DNA of 64,000 nt from Micromonospora sp. DSM 45708 (GCF_039566955.1 NZ_CP154796.1:2852001-2916000); one strand, 5' to 3'. Positions 1 through 8,788 are shown, counted from the first letter of the stretch. Numbers and translations: made by a program. The notes: generated from the sequence alone by a model not told the origin.

Positions 1-2256
1 CCGGACGCCGACGCCCGGTTGCGCGCCACCGAGCCGGCGCTGCACGCCGGCCTGCTGCGGCTGCGCGACCGGGTCCGCGGCAACCCCGACTCGGTGCGCC
101 GGGTCCACGCCCAGTACGCCATGAAGAACACCATGGGGTACGGCGTGAACGCCTTCCTCGACCACGACGACCCGGCCGACCTGCTCACCCGGCTGGTGGT
201 GGGCAGCGAGGGCACGCTCGCGTTCGTCGCGTCGGCGACGTTCCGCACCGTACCCGTGCACCGGCACGCCGCGACCGGCCTGCTGGTCTTCGACTCCCTC
301 GGCGCGGCGATGGCCGCCATGCCGGCGCTGGTGGCCGCCGGCCCGGCGGCGGTCGAGCTGCTCGACGCCGCCGCGCTGCGGGTGGCCCAGCGCGACCCGA
401 AGGCGGACGCCGCGCTGCGCGGCCTGGCCGTGCGCGGGCACGCCGCGTTGCTGGTGGAGTGGCAGGAGTCCGCGCCGGACGCACTGGCCGACCGGGTCGC
501 CGCCGCCGGGCCGGTGCTGGCCGGGCTGCCGCTGACCACGGCGGCCCGGCTCAGCGGCGAGCCCGCCGCCCGGGCCGCGCTGTGGCACATCCGCAAGGGG
601 CTGTACGCGGCGGTGGCCGGCGCCCGCCCGTCCGGCACCACCGCGCTGCTGGAGGACATCGCCGTGCCGGTGACGGCGCTGGCCGACACCTGCGCCGCGC
701 TGGCCGACCTGTTCGACCACCACCGCTACGCCGACAGCGTGATCTTCGGGCACGCCAAGGACGGCAACCTGCACTTCATGCTCAACGAGCGGTTCGCCGA
801 CGGCACGGCCCCGGCGCGCTACGCCGACTTCACCGAGGAACTGGTCGACCTGGTGCTCGGCCACGGCGGCACGCTCAAGGCCGAGCACGGCACCGGGCGG
901 GTGATGGCCCCGTACGTGCGCCGCCAGTTCGGCGACGAGCTGTACGACGTGATGCGGGAGCTGAAGACGCTCTGCGACCCGGACGGGGTGCTCAATCCGG
1001 GCGTGCTGCTCAGCGACGACCCGGAGGTCCACCTGCGGCACCTGAAGACCGTGCCGACCGTGGAGGAGGAGGTGGACCGCTGCGTCGAGTGCGGCTACTG
1101 CGAGCCGGTCTGCCCCAGTCGCGACCTGACCACCACGCCCCGGCAGCGGATCGTGCTGCGCCGGGAGATCGCCGCCGCCGAGGCCGCCGGTGACCGGGCG
1201 CTGGCCCGGGAGCTGACCGACGCGTACGACTACGACGCGGTGCAGACCTGTGCGGTGGACGGCATGTGCGCCACCGCCTGCCCGGTGCTGATCAACACCG
1301 GCGACCTGGTCAAGCGGTTGCGCGCCGAGGACCACGGCCGGGCGGCGAAAGCCGGCTGGCGGGGCGCGGCCCGGCGCTGGGGCGCCACCACCCGGGGCAT
1401 GGCCCGGGGCCTCGACCTGGCCGGCGCGCTGCCACCCGTGCTGCCCGAGGCGGCGACCCGGGCGGCCCGCGCCGTGCTGGGCGCCGAGCGGGTGCCGCAG
1501 TGGCAGCGGGACCTGCCGCGCGGCGGCGTGCCCCGCCGGCCCCGCCCGGCCGACGAGCCGGACGCGGTCTTCGTCCCGTCCTGCCTCGGCACGCTGTTCG
1601 CCCCCGCCGAGGGCGGCACCGGGGTGGCCGACGCGCTGCTCACGCTCGCCGACCGGGCCGGCGTACGCCTGCTCGTGCCGGACGGCGTCGGTGACCTGTG
1701 CTGCGGCACCCCGTGGTCGTCCAAGGGGCTGACCGGCGGCTGGCAGGCGGCACGGGACCGGGTGTCGCCGGTGCTGCGGGCGGCCAGTCGCGACGGCGCG
1801 CTGCCGGTGGTCAGCGACGCCGCCTCCTGCACCGAGGGCTTCGACCGGCTGCTCGCCGACGCCGGCGGGCTCCGCGTGGTCGACGCGGTGGAGTTCGCGG
1901 CCACCAGCCTGCTGCCGCGGCTGACCGTGCGCCGCCGGCTGGGCTCGCTGGCGCTGCACCCGACCTGCTCGTCGGTCCGGCTCGGTCTGGACGACGCGGT
2001 GCTGGCGGTGGCCCGGGCGGTCGCCGACGAGGTGGTGGTCCCGGAGGGCTGGCAGTGCTGCGGTTTCGCCGGCGACCGGGGCCTGCTGCACCCGGAGCTG
2101 ACCGCGTCGGCCACCCGCGCCGAGGCCGCCGCCGTCGCGGCCCGGCCGTTCGACGGGTACGCCTCGGTGAACCGCACCTGCGAGATCGGCCTGGCGCGGG
2201 CCACCGGGCGGCCGTACCGGCACCTGCTGGAGCTGCTGGCCGACGCGACCGCCTGA
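1..2256 (+). CDS. FAD/Fe-S oxidoreductase, D-lactate dehydrogenase family (5' end outside window)
   Basis: The frame is open from base 1, so the gene starts upstream and the first FAD-binding half is missing. What remains is a FAD-linked oxidase C-terminal domain (to about base 1010, with the GTLKAEHGTGR motif), then two ferredoxin-type cysteine clusters (CVECGYCEPVCP at 1081-1116 and CAVDGMCATACP at 1249-1284), then a cysteine-rich CCG domain with DLCCG, HPTC and CCGFAGD motifs. Fused proteins of this layout oxidise D-lactate or related 2-hydroxyacids and pass electrons through FeS centres to the respiratory chain at the membrane. Family and architecture are clear. The exact substrate is inferred and could be another 2-hydroxyacid. 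Confidence 0.88.
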   Translation, partial: PDADARLRATEPALHAGLLRLRDRVRGNPDSVRRVHAQYAMKNTMGYGVNAFLDHDDPADLLTRLVVGSEGTLAFVASATFRTVPVHRHAATGLLVFDSLGAAMAAMPALVAAGPAAVELLDAAALRVAQRDPKADAALRGLAVRGHAALLVEWQESAPDALADRVAAAGPVLAGLPLTTAARLSGEPAARAALWHIRKGLYAAVAGARPSGTTALLEDIAVPVTALADTCAALADLFDHHRYADSVIFGHAKDGNLHFMLNERFADGTAPARYADFTEELVDLVLGHGGTLKAEHGTGRVMAPYVRRQFGDELYDVMRELKTLCDPDGVLNPGVLLSDDPEVHLRHLKTVPTVEEEVDRCVECGYCEPVCPSRDLTTTPRQRIVLRREIAAAEAAGDRALARELTDAYDYDAVQTCAVDGMCATACPVLINTGDLVKRLRAEDHGRAAKAGWRGAARRWGATTRGMARGLDLAGALPPVLPEAATRAARAVLGAERVPQWQRDLPRGGVPRRPRPADEPDAVFVPSCLGTLFAPAEGGTGVADALLTLADRAGVRLLVPDGVGDLCCGTPWSSKGLTGGWQAARDRVSPVLRAASRDGALPVVSDAASCTEGFDRLLADAGGLRVVDAVEFAATSLLPRLTVRRRLGSLALHPTCSSVRLGLDDAVLAVARAVADEVVVPEGWQCCGFAGDRGLLHPELTASATRAEAAAVAARPFDGYASVNRTCEIGLARATGRPYRHLLELLADATA

Positions 2257-2301
2257 TCGGGCGGGGCTGCCGGTGCCGGCGATCGTGGCTAGGCTCGGGC
2301 G

Positions 2302-2682
2302 ATGCACCGGTCCCGGCTCTACGCCCTGATCATCGACGCGCCCCAGGAGTCGGCCGGGGAGGTCACCGCGTTCTGGTCCGCCGCGCTCGGCGCGCAGGTG
2401 CGCACCGACCCGTCGGAGCCCGAGTTCACCGGCCTGGCCGACGTGGTGCCGGGCCTGGTCACCGCCGTGCAGGCGGTGGACGACGCGCCCCGGCACCACC
2501 TCGACATCGAAACCGACGACGTGCCCGCCGAGGTCGAGCGGTTACGCGGGCTGGGCGCCACGCCGGTGTCCCGCTGGCAGGACTGCCACGTGCTGCGCGC
2601 GCCCGGCGGTCACCTGGTCTGCGTCATCCCGGTGGCCAGCGACCCGGAGCTGTTCGAGTCCACCGCCACCCGCTGGCCGTGA
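2302..2682 (+). CDS. VOC/glyoxalase-like domain protein
   Basis: A 126-residue single-domain protein with the beta-alpha-beta-beta-beta pattern of the vicinal oxygen chelate superfamily. It contains HHLDIETDD in the middle and APGGHLVCVIP near the end. Metal ligands are not certain, so it may be a binding or resistance protein rather than an enzyme. Transcription looks leaderless: TAGGCT at 2290-2295 ends six bases before the ATG and no Shine-Dalgarno is present. It converges on the GH81 gene across a strong hairpin. Confidence 0.8.
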   Translation: MHRSRLYALIIDAPQESAGEVTAFWSAALGAQVRTDPSEPEFTGLADVVPGLVTAVQAVDDAPRHHLDIETDDVPAEVERLRGLGATPVSRWQDCHVLRAPGGHLVCVIPVASDPELFESTATRWP

Positions 2683-2683
2683 C

Positions 2684-2723
2684 GGCCGGCGCCCCGACCC
2701 GTCGACGGGCCGGGGCGCCGGCC
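2684..2723. terminator. bidirectional terminator hairpin
   Basis: Thirteen-base perfect arms (2684-2696 and 2711-2723) enclose a smaller CCGTCGACGG palindrome. The hairpin fills the gap between convergent genes and can serve both. There is no T-run, as is usual for high-GC actinobacterial terminators. Confidence 0.7.
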
Positions 2724-2728
2724 CTCGG

Positions 2729-5700
2729 TCACCGGTAGGGCAGGGTGATCGTCGAGCGGTCGCCGGTGCCGACCGTGGTGGGGTTGTTGCCGATGGCGTT
2801 CCAGACCTCGACCTTCACCGTGCCGCCGGCCAGGTTGCCCAGCGTGCCGGTGGCCGAGGCCAGGCCCTGGGTCTGGCGGTAGCGCTCCCAGCCGACGATC
2901 GGGTCGGTGGCGAAGTACCGGTACGTCTCCACCCGGTCGAAGCTGCCGTTGCCGGTCAGGTCGTAGGAGACCCGGGCCTGGACGCCGTTGCCGACCGCGG
3001 TGCCCGCGTCGACGGCCAGGTCGAAAGCGGTGCTCCCGCCGGTGTACGTGCCGGTCAGCCCGGTGGCGGTGAACACCTGCGGGTTGGCCGGCGAGCCGTC
3101 GTGGTTGCCGTTGGCGGCGGCCACGGTGACCGTGCCGGCGGGGCCGGCGGTGCCGGTCAGCCCGCCGCCGGAGCGCAGGTAGCGGGTCGGGCTCAGCGGC
3201 GTCGGGGTGCTGGGGCTGGGGCTCGGGCCGGTCGGCGTCGGCGTCGGGCTGGCGCTGGTCGGCGTCGGGCTCGGGGTGGTCGGGGTGGGGGTGGGCGTCC
3301 CGGTCGGCGGGGGACCGGTCGGCACCGTCACGCCACCGGTGGCGCTGCCGCCGCTCCAGGTGTACGCCCCGGAGGTGGCGGTCTTCCCGGCCGGCACGGT
3401 GAGCCGGGTCCCGTCGGAGAACGTGACGGTCAGCGGCGCGGCGGTGATGTTCGACGCCACGTAGGTGCGCGCGGTGCCCTTGCGGAACACCTTGGCCAGC
3501 GGGTGGTTCGCGGTGACCGTGGTGTCCACCGTGCCGAGCGCGGCCAGGTTGCGGATCCAGTGGAACGTGTGCCCCTTGCTCTCCCCCTCCTCGCTGGCGA
3601 ACGTGCTGTTGGCCCGGAAGTTGCGCAACGCCTCGTCACCGTCGCCGAGCGCCAGGAACTCCCAGATGATGTCCTGCCACACCGTCGGCGGGCCGTTCTT
3701 GTTGGCGAGCAGCTCGGCGTAGTTGGCCTTGACGTACTCGGGGTAGTCGCCGAGGTAGAGGTGACCGCCGGTGATCGGCAGCATGTTGATGCCCTGGATC
3801 ATCTCCGGCGCCGAGGAGAACCAGGTGGAGTACGCCCCACCGTCGCCCCACACCATGCCGACGGTCTTGTGCCCGAAGCCGGCCGGGAAGTTCTCGTCGT
3901 GCACGTCGAACCAGTACTCGGAGATGGCCGCCGACTGGGTGGTCCACAGGTAGACGCCGGCGTCGCGGACGGCGGTGTTGCCGGTGGCCTGTCCCCACTG
4001 GATCAGGGCGTTGGCGAAGTTCATCCCCTCCGAGGAGGACTCCTGGTTGTTGCCGGCGAAGAACGGCGCCAGGCCGGAGGCCCAGTCGTGGCCGGCGTAG
4101 ATGTCGAAGTCCCGCAGGTACGGGAAGCGCCCGTCGGCCCGGTCGTAGTTGTTGGCGTCGCGGATGAGCAGGTCGACCATGCCGCCGTAGCGGGTCTTGT
4201 CGGCCCAGCCGGGGTCGAACTTGGCCACCGTGGCCGCCGCGGCGACGAAGTAGCCGTAGTGGAAGTGGTGGTCGTTGAGGTCCTCGTCGGAGCCGTACGA
4301 GGCGGGGTAGCCGATCAGCGTGCCCCAGTTGCGGTCGTAGTAGAAGAGCTGGCCGGTCTCGCCGGAGCTCGCGGTGAGCCAGTTGGTGAGCCGGGTCTTC
4401 ATGGCCGTCACGGCGGCGTCGCGGACCGTGGTGATCCCGAGCTGGTCGGCGATCTCGGCGATCCGGGCGGCCCGGCCGAGTCCCTTGCCGGCCCAGTAGG
4501 TGTCCGTGCCGCTGATCCCCTCCGGGTTGGCCAGCTCGGCGTTCAGGTAGTTGGTGATCGTGCTCAGGTCAGCGCCGGCGGCGTCGCCGACGGCCGGCAC
4601 CTCGGGCAGCACGCCGGTGAAGCGCATGCCGGTGGTGAACGACGGCACGCCCGCGAGCACCCGCATGGCGCCGCGGGGCGAGACGTACGTCGGGGTGATC
4701 GGCGTGGCGCCGGTGAGGCTGCGCCACTGGTGCGGGTAGAGCGCCACCACCGTCTTCGTCTCGGTGCCCTCGCGGGGCGTGGTGGTGAACGCGTACGTGG
4801 TGCGTACCGAGCCGGTCGCCGCGTCGTAGGTGTAGCTCATCCGGGTGCCGGTGACGTGCGCGTGGGCGTACCGGCCGTAGGTGTCGGCCAGGGTGGCCTT
4901 GTCCGCGCCGCCGGGCAGCACCGCCACCGAGAAGTAGCCCTTGCCGGCCAGCGTGGAGCTGATGCCGGCGCCGTTGACGGTCCAGGTCGACCCGGTCGGC
5001 GCGTACGCGACGTAGTCGTGGCCGTTGACGGTGAAGCCGATGGTGGCGCCGGAGTTGCGCCACACGGTCGGCGTCGCGGCGGCGGTGAGCTGGGCGGCGG
5101 CGCCGCCGGTGACGGTGTAGTAGCTGAACGGCAGACCGTGGCCGATGGTGGCCCGCATGCTGCGGCTGCCGTCGCTCCAGTCGGCGGTGACGGTCCAGTC
5201 GGTCCAGTCGGCGGCCTTCACCACCGGCGCGGCCAGCCCGGCCACCCCGACCCGGACGTCCTCGCGGTACGGGTAGTGGTACTCGCCGACGCCGGTCGCG
5301 GTGCCGCTGATCGCCGGCGTGGTGGTGTAGGACAGCCCGAGCCCGTTGTTCTCGGCCTTGAACGCCAGCGGGTGAGCCTGGAGGTTCTCGCTGGTCCCGC
5401 AGTTGTTGCGCTTCCAGATCAGCGAGGACCACCAGTCGTTGGTGGGGATCGCGCCGGCCGGCGCGTCGGCGGTGGCGAAGATGCGGGGGTTGGTGCTGAC
5501 CGTGCCGCAGCCCTTGGGCAGCGCGGCCCCGGGCGGCAGCGTCTCGGTGTAGCTGCCCGCGCCGACGGTGCCGGCGGTGGCGGTGCCGCCACCGCCGACC
5601 ACGACGCCGAGCAGGCTGGCCGCCAGCAGGGACGCGGCGGCGAGGGCGATGGTCCGGCGGCGCCGGGATGTGGACGGGAGAGGGGCCGGCGGCGGTGTGG

Positions 5701-5734
5701 CGCCGGGGGAGACGTCCCGCAGGGGGAGTGTCAT
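2729..5734 (-). CDS. secreted GH81 endo-1,3-beta-glucanase with C-terminal carbohydrate-binding module
   Basis: This 1001-residue exported enzyme has a long N-region with RRRR at about 24-27 followed by a hydrophobic signal core ending near residue 55. The GH81 domain covers about 60-770, with TNDWWSSL early, DHHFHYGYF in the centre and the conserved acidic motif GNNQESSSEGMN (glutamates at 565 and 569). A Pro/Thr linker (about 805-850) leads to a C-terminal beta-sandwich module resembling beta-glucan-binding CBM56 types; that assignment is tentative. GH81 enzymes cleave internal beta-1,3 links in laminarin and fungal walls. An AAGGGG Shine-Dalgarno precedes the ATG. Two LacI-type operators flank the promoter, which suggests induction by a sugar. 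Confidence 0.9.
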   Translation of the reverse strand: MTLPLRDVSPGATPPPAPLPSTSRRRRTIALAAASLLAASLLGVVVGGGGTATAGTVGAGSYTETLPPGAALPKGCGTVSTNPRIFATADAPAGAIPTNDWWSSLIWKRNNCGTSENLQAHPLAFKAENNGLGLSYTTTPAISGTATGVGEYHYPYREDVRVGVAGLAAPVVKAADWTDWTVTADWSDGSRSMRATIGHGLPFSYYTVTGGAAAQLTAAATPTVWRNSGATIGFTVNGHDYVAYAPTGSTWTVNGAGISSTLAGKGYFSVAVLPGGADKATLADTYGRYAHAHVTGTRMSYTYDAATGSVRTTYAFTTTPREGTETKTVVALYPHQWRSLTGATPITPTYVSPRGAMRVLAGVPSFTTGMRFTGVLPEVPAVGDAAGADLSTITNYLNAELANPEGISGTDTYWAGKGLGRAARIAEIADQLGITTVRDAAVTAMKTRLTNWLTASSGETGQLFYYDRNWGTLIGYPASYGSDEDLNDHHFHYGYFVAAAATVAKFDPGWADKTRYGGMVDLLIRDANNYDRADGRFPYLRDFDIYAGHDWASGLAPFFAGNNQESSSEGMNFANALIQWGQATGNTAVRDAGVYLWTTQSAAISEYWFDVHDENFPAGFGHKTVGMVWGDGGAYSTWFSSAPEMIQGINMLPITGGHLYLGDYPEYVKANYAELLANKNGPPTVWQDIIWEFLALGDGDEALRNFRANSTFASEEGESKGHTFHWIRNLAALGTVDTTVTANHPLAKVFRKGTARTYVASNITAAPLTVTFSDGTRLTVPAGKTATSGAYTWSGGSATGGVTVPTGPPPTGTPTPTPTTPSPTPTSASPTPTPTGPSPSPSTPTPLSPTRYLRSGGGLTGTAGPAGTVTVAAANGNHDGSPANPQVFTATGLTGTYTGGSTAFDLAVDAGTAVGNGVQARVSYDLTGNGSFDRVETYRYFATDPIVGWERYRQTQGLASATGTLGNLAGGTVKVEVWNAIGNNPTTVGTGDRSTITLPYR

Positions 5735-5786
5735 GGAGGTCCCCTTCAGAGGAGAAGGTGGTGTCCGGATGGTGGTCCGACCGTCG

Positions 5787-5800
5787 AGAGAGCGCTCTCT
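5787..5800. promoter_or_regulatory. LacI-family operator 1 (downstream of -10)
   Basis: Perfect 14-base palindrome AGAGAGCGCTCTCT, nine bases downstream of the -10 of the GH81 promoter, so it covers the likely start site. The GAGCGCTC core is that of actinobacterial LacI-type regulators of polysaccharide utilisation such as CebR. Confidence 0.75.
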
Positions 5801-5809
5801 TGAGAAGCG

Positions 5810-5838
5810 AGATTAGGTTCCGGTTTCGCGTCCGTCAA
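5810..5838 (-). promoter_or_regulatory. sigma-70-type promoter of the GH81 gene
   Basis: On the minus strand TTGACG (5833-5838) and TAATCT (5810-5815) are separated by exactly 17 bases. This is the best consensus promoter in the window and lies between two operators. The leader to the ATG is about 70 nt. Confidence 0.75.
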
Positions 5839-5853
5839 TATTCTGTTGCATCA

Positions 5854-5865
5854 GAGAGCGCTCTC
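5854..5865. promoter_or_regulatory. LacI-family operator 2 (upstream of -35)
   Basis: Twelve-base perfect palindrome GAGAGCGCTCTC, the same core as operator 1. The centres are 66 bp apart, close to six helical turns, a spacing that would allow loop formation by a tetramer or cooperative binding. Confidence 0.7.
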
Positions 5866-5940
5866 CGAGCCGCGGCGCGGCCCTCCCACCCACCCCCTGA
5901 CCAGCACCCACCCCCCGCCCCGGCCGCCCGCACCCCGCAA

Positions 5941-6009
5941 CCCCGGCGATCAAGGAGTTCGCGTCGGGACCGGCGTCGGCCGACGACGCGAACTCCTTGA
6001 TCGCCGGGG
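5941..6009. repeat. dispersed palindromic element, copy A
   Basis: Perfect 26-base inverted repeat (5941-5966 and 5984-6009) around a 17-base loop. The arms contain GATCAAGGAGTT and its complement, which recur at 51389-51442 and 58718-58774. A C-rich tract (5883-5945) lies on the left and a G-rich tract (6006-6046) on the right, so the whole block from 5883 to 6046 is roughly self-complementary. It separates the small gene at 6047 from the GH81 promoter and may end transcription of the former. Confidence 0.85.
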
Positions 6010-6017
6010 TGGAGTGC

Positions 6018-6046
6018 GGGTGGGTGGGGTGGGTGGGTGGGGTGGG
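6018..6046 (+). other. G-tract array, potential G-quadruplex
   Basis: Uninterrupted series of GGG and GGGG runs separated by single T bases, directly abutting the stop codon of the minus-strand gene. The plus strand meets the usual four-run G-quadruplex pattern. It is also the right flank of palindromic element A. Confidence 0.6.
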
Positions 6047-6412
6047 TCAGGCGGCGGTGGCGACCACGGAGGGCTCGCCGGTCCTCGGGTCCGGGGTCGG
6101 GCGGTCGGTGGCGGTGGAGTCGGTCGGAGCGGCGGCGAGGGTGTCGCCGGGACGGGCCGTGCCGGTGGCGGTCGACCCGGTTCGGGTGGCGGTCGACCCG
6201 GTGGCGGACGGCGTGCGGGCGGCGCTCAGCCCCACCTGCGCGGTGTCCCAGGCGGCGCACGGCCAGGCGGCGCCAACGCAACTCGGGCTGGCGCACACCC
6301 GCTCCGCGTCCGGCTGGTGCGCGTCGGCCACCGCGGCGGACAGATCCCACAGCAGTGGGTCGGTCACCGCCGCCGGACGGGCGGCGGCGCGGTCGGTGCT
6401 GGATTCGGACAT
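6047..6412 (-). CDS. small cysteine-containing protein of unknown function
   Basis: A 121-residue cytoplasmic protein. The N-terminal half has LLWDLSAAVADAHQPDAE followed by a conserved-looking cysteine stretch (VCASPSCVGAAWPC), and the C-terminal half is low-complexity Thr/Ala/Ser sequence. I take the ATG at 6412 because an AGGGGGG Shine-Dalgarno lies eight bases upstream. The cysteine part could bind a metal, but this is a guess. Divergent from the YciO gene. No function is assigned. Confidence 0.65.
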   Translation of the reverse strand: MSESSTDRAAARPAAVTDPLLWDLSAAVADAHQPDAERVCASPSCVGAAWPCAAWDTAQVGLSAARTPSATGSTATRTGSTATGTARPGDTLAAAPTDSTATDRPTPDPRTGEPSVVATAA

Positions 6413-6508
6413 GGTCGATCCCCCCTGTGGTGAACGGCCCCCACCTGTTTCCGGAACCGACCACCGGCAAACCTGCGGATGATCGGGAAGGGGCATAGGC
6501 TGGCCGGC

Positions 6509-7129
6509 GTGGCGAGGTACTACGACCTGCATCCGGACAATCCCCAGCCCCGGGTGATCCGGCAGGTGGTGGATCTGCTCCGGTCCGACGGCGTGATCGT
6601 CTACCCGACCGACTCCTGCTACGCGCTCGGCTGCCGGCTCGGCAACCGGGCCGGCGTGGAACGGATCCGGGAGATCCGGCGGCTCGACGAGCGGCACCCG
6701 TTCACGCTGGTGTGCGCCGACTTCGCCCAGCTCGGCCAGTTCGTCAAGCTGAGCAACTCGGTCTTCCGGCAGGTCAAGTCCGTGATCCCGGGCAGCTACA
6801 CGTTCCTGCTGCCGGCCACCTCCGAGGTGCCGCGCCGGTTGCAGGACCCGCGCCGGCGGGTGGTCGGCGCCCGCGTGCCGAAGCACGTCGTCACCCAGGC
6901 GCTCCTCGCCGAGCTGGGCGAGCCGCTGCTCTCCAGCACCCTGCTGCTCCCCGGTGAGGCGGAGCCGATGACCCAGGGCTGGGAGATCAAGGAACGGCTC
7001 GACCACCTGGTCGACGCCGTGGTCGACGCCGGGGACTGCGGCCTCGAACCCACCACCGTGGTCGACCTGTCCGGCCCGGAGCCGGAGATCCTGCGCCGGG
7101 GCGCCGGCGACCCCGCCCGCTTCGAGTAG
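6509..7129 (+). CDS. YciO/YrdC/Sua5-family L-threonylcarbamoyladenylate synthase-like protein
   Basis: This 206-residue protein has the YrdC-like double-stranded RNA/nucleotide-binding fold. It shows DGVIVYPTDSCYALGC near the start, then the K-R-S/T-like positions, and a PGSYTFLLPAT segment. The family uses threonine, bicarbonate and ATP for t6A37 of tRNA. The length and the start MARYYDLHPDNPQ match the YciO branch, whose role in t6A synthesis is less certain than that of TsaC/Sua5, and no Sua5 C-terminal domain is present. GTG at 6509 is preferred: TAGGCT (6496-6501) sits seven bases upstream, implying a leaderless transcript, and upstream residues do not fit the family. Confidence 0.83.
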   Translation: MARYYDLHPDNPQPRVIRQVVDLLRSDGVIVYPTDSCYALGCRLGNRAGVERIREIRRLDERHPFTLVCADFAQLGQFVKLSNSVFRQVKSVIPGSYTFLLPATSEVPRRLQDPRRRVVGARVPKHVVTQALLAELGEPLLSSTLLLPGEAEPMTQGWEIKERLDHLVDAVVDAGDCGLEPTTVVDLSGPEPEILRRGAGDPARFE

Positions 7130-7205
7130 GGATCGGCCCGTTCCGCCCCACCCGGCCCGCGACGTGCGGCACGGTGATGGCGGCGGACGGTGACGGGGGT
7201 ACGGC

Positions 7206-8780
7206 GTGGACGCACTCGTGCTGATCGGGGTGCTCGGCGCCACCGTGCTCGTCGGCACCACCCTCGGGGGCCGCTACAGCGTCGCGCCGCCGGTGCTGCT
7301 GATCGCCATGGGCGCGTTGCTCGGCCTGCTGCCGCCGTTCAAGAACGTGGTCCTCGAACCCGAGGTGGTGCTGGTGCTGTTCCTCCCGGCGATCCTCTAC
7401 CGGGAGAGCCTGGTGATCAGCCTGCGGGAGATCCGGGCGAACCTCGCGGTGATCGTGCTGCTGGCCGTCGCCCTGGTGATCATCACGATGGTCGCGGTCG
7501 CGTACGTCACCCAGGCCCTCGGGGTGGAACCGGCCGCGGCCTGGGTGCTCGGCGCGGTCCTGGCGCCCACCGACGCCGCCGCCGTCGCCGGCCTGGCCAA
7601 GCGGATGCCGCGGGGCATCCTCACCACCCTGCGCGCGGAGAGCCTGGTCAACGACGGTACGGCGCTGGTGCTCTTCGCGGTGGCGGTCGGCGTGATCGCG
7701 GGCGGGAAGGTACCCGGCGCGTTCTCGCTCACCGGGCAGTTCGTCGGCAAGTCGCTCGGTGGGGTGGCCGCCGGGCTGCTCGTCGGCGGGCTGGTCGTGC
7801 TGATCCGCAAACACGTCGACGACGCGATGCGCGAGGGCGGGCTGAGCATCATGACCCCGTTCGTCGCGTTCCTGCTCGCCGACGCGGTGCACGCCAGCGG
7901 CGTGCTCGCGGTGGTCGTCTCCGGCCTGCTGCTGTCGTGGGCGGGCCCCCGGGTGATCCGGGCCCGGTCCCGGGTCACCGCGTACGCGTTCTGGGACCTC
8001 TCCACCTTCATGGTCAACGGCAGTCTGTTCGTGCTGCTCGGCATGCAGGTGCCGCGCTCGCTGCGGAGCATCACCAGCCACTCGCCGCTGGCGTCGCTCG
8101 GCATCGCGGTGCTGGTGGCGCTCGTCGTCGTGGTCACCCGGCTGGCCTGGGTGCACCTGTCGGTCTCGGCGCTGCAACGCGTCGACCGGCGGGAGTCACA
8201 GCGGTCGCGGCACTTCGACGCCCGGATGCGTACCGCCGCGGGCTGGGCCGGGTTCCGGGGCGCGGTGTCGCTCGCCGCGGCGTTGGCCGTGCCGACGGCC
8301 ACGCACGAGGGCGCGCCGGTACACGAACGCGATCTGATCATTTTCGTCACCGTGATGGTGATCGTGCTGATCATGGTGGTGCAGGGCACCACGCTGCCCG
8401 CCGTCGTCGGCTGGGCCGGCCTGACCGGGGACCGGGAGCGCGACGACGAGGTGCGGGTGGCCCGGATCCGGGCCACCGAGGCGGTGCTGGAGGCGCTGCC
8501 CCGGGTCGCCGCCGAGCTGGGCGCCACCCCGGACCTGGTGGACCGGCTCCGCGCCGGCTACCAGGACCACCTGGCGGACGTCCGGAGCCCGCGCAGCGAG
8601 GAGGCGGACCGGGAGCGGGAGGTGGCCCGCCGGCTCCAGCTCGAGATGTTGAACCGCAAGCGTCAGGAGGTGACCCGGCTGCGCAACACCAACCAGATCG
8701 ACGAGGCGGTGCTGCGGGAACTCCAGGCAGCCACCGACATCGAGGAACTGCGGCTGCTCGGCCCCGAGCTGGAGGACTGA
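7206..8780 (+). CDS. Na+/H+ antiporter, CPA1 (NhaP-type) family
   Basis: A 524-residue integral membrane protein with about 12 transmembrane segments in the first 400 residues and a hydrophilic helical tail of about 120 residues. The hallmarks are LAPTDAAAVAGLAKRMP and AESLVNDGTALVLF, the ion-site motifs of bacterial CPA1 exchangers. It swaps cytoplasmic Na+ or K+ for H+ to control pH and salt. The GTG start lies 76 bases after the YciO stop. The cytoplasmic tail is charged and may sense pH or bind a partner. A strong hairpin ends the transcript. Confidence 0.88.
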   Translation: MDALVLIGVLGATVLVGTTLGGRYSVAPPVLLIAMGALLGLLPPFKNVVLEPEVVLVLFLPAILYRESLVISLREIRANLAVIVLLAVALVIITMVAVAYVTQALGVEPAAAWVLGAVLAPTDAAAVAGLAKRMPRGILTTLRAESLVNDGTALVLFAVAVGVIAGGKVPGAFSLTGQFVGKSLGGVAAGLLVGGLVVLIRKHVDDAMREGGLSIMTPFVAFLLADAVHASGVLAVVVSGLLLSWAGPRVIRARSRVTAYAFWDLSTFMVNGSLFVLLGMQVPRSLRSITSHSPLASLGIAVLVALVVVVTRLAWVHLSVSALQRVDRRESQRSRHFDARMRTAAGWAGFRGAVSLAAALAVPTATHEGAPVHERDLIIFVTVMVIVLIMVVQGTTLPAVVGWAGLTGDRERDDEVRVARIRATEAVLEALPRVAAELGATPDLVDRLRAGYQDHLADVRSPRSEEADREREVARRLQLEMLNRKRQEVTRLRNTNQIDEAVLRELQAATDIEELRLLGPELED

Positions 8781-8788
8781 ACCCCGGC

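Noticed and set aside
3101..5803. 900-codon plus-strand frame opposite the GH81 gene
   Set aside because: Arg/Gly/Ala/Val-rich shadow translation without any motif; the opposite strand encodes a complete GH81 enzyme. Long antisense frames are normal at this GC content.
5846..6433. Plus-strand frames through the palindromic element and small gene
   Set aside because: Pro/Gly/Arg low-complexity translation of C- and G-tracts; the minus-strand gene at 6047-6412 has a proper ribosome site.
6479..6508. ATG 6479 as start of the YciO gene
   Set aside because: The extra residues do not fit the family, and a TAGGCT promoter element lies within them, right before GTG 6509.
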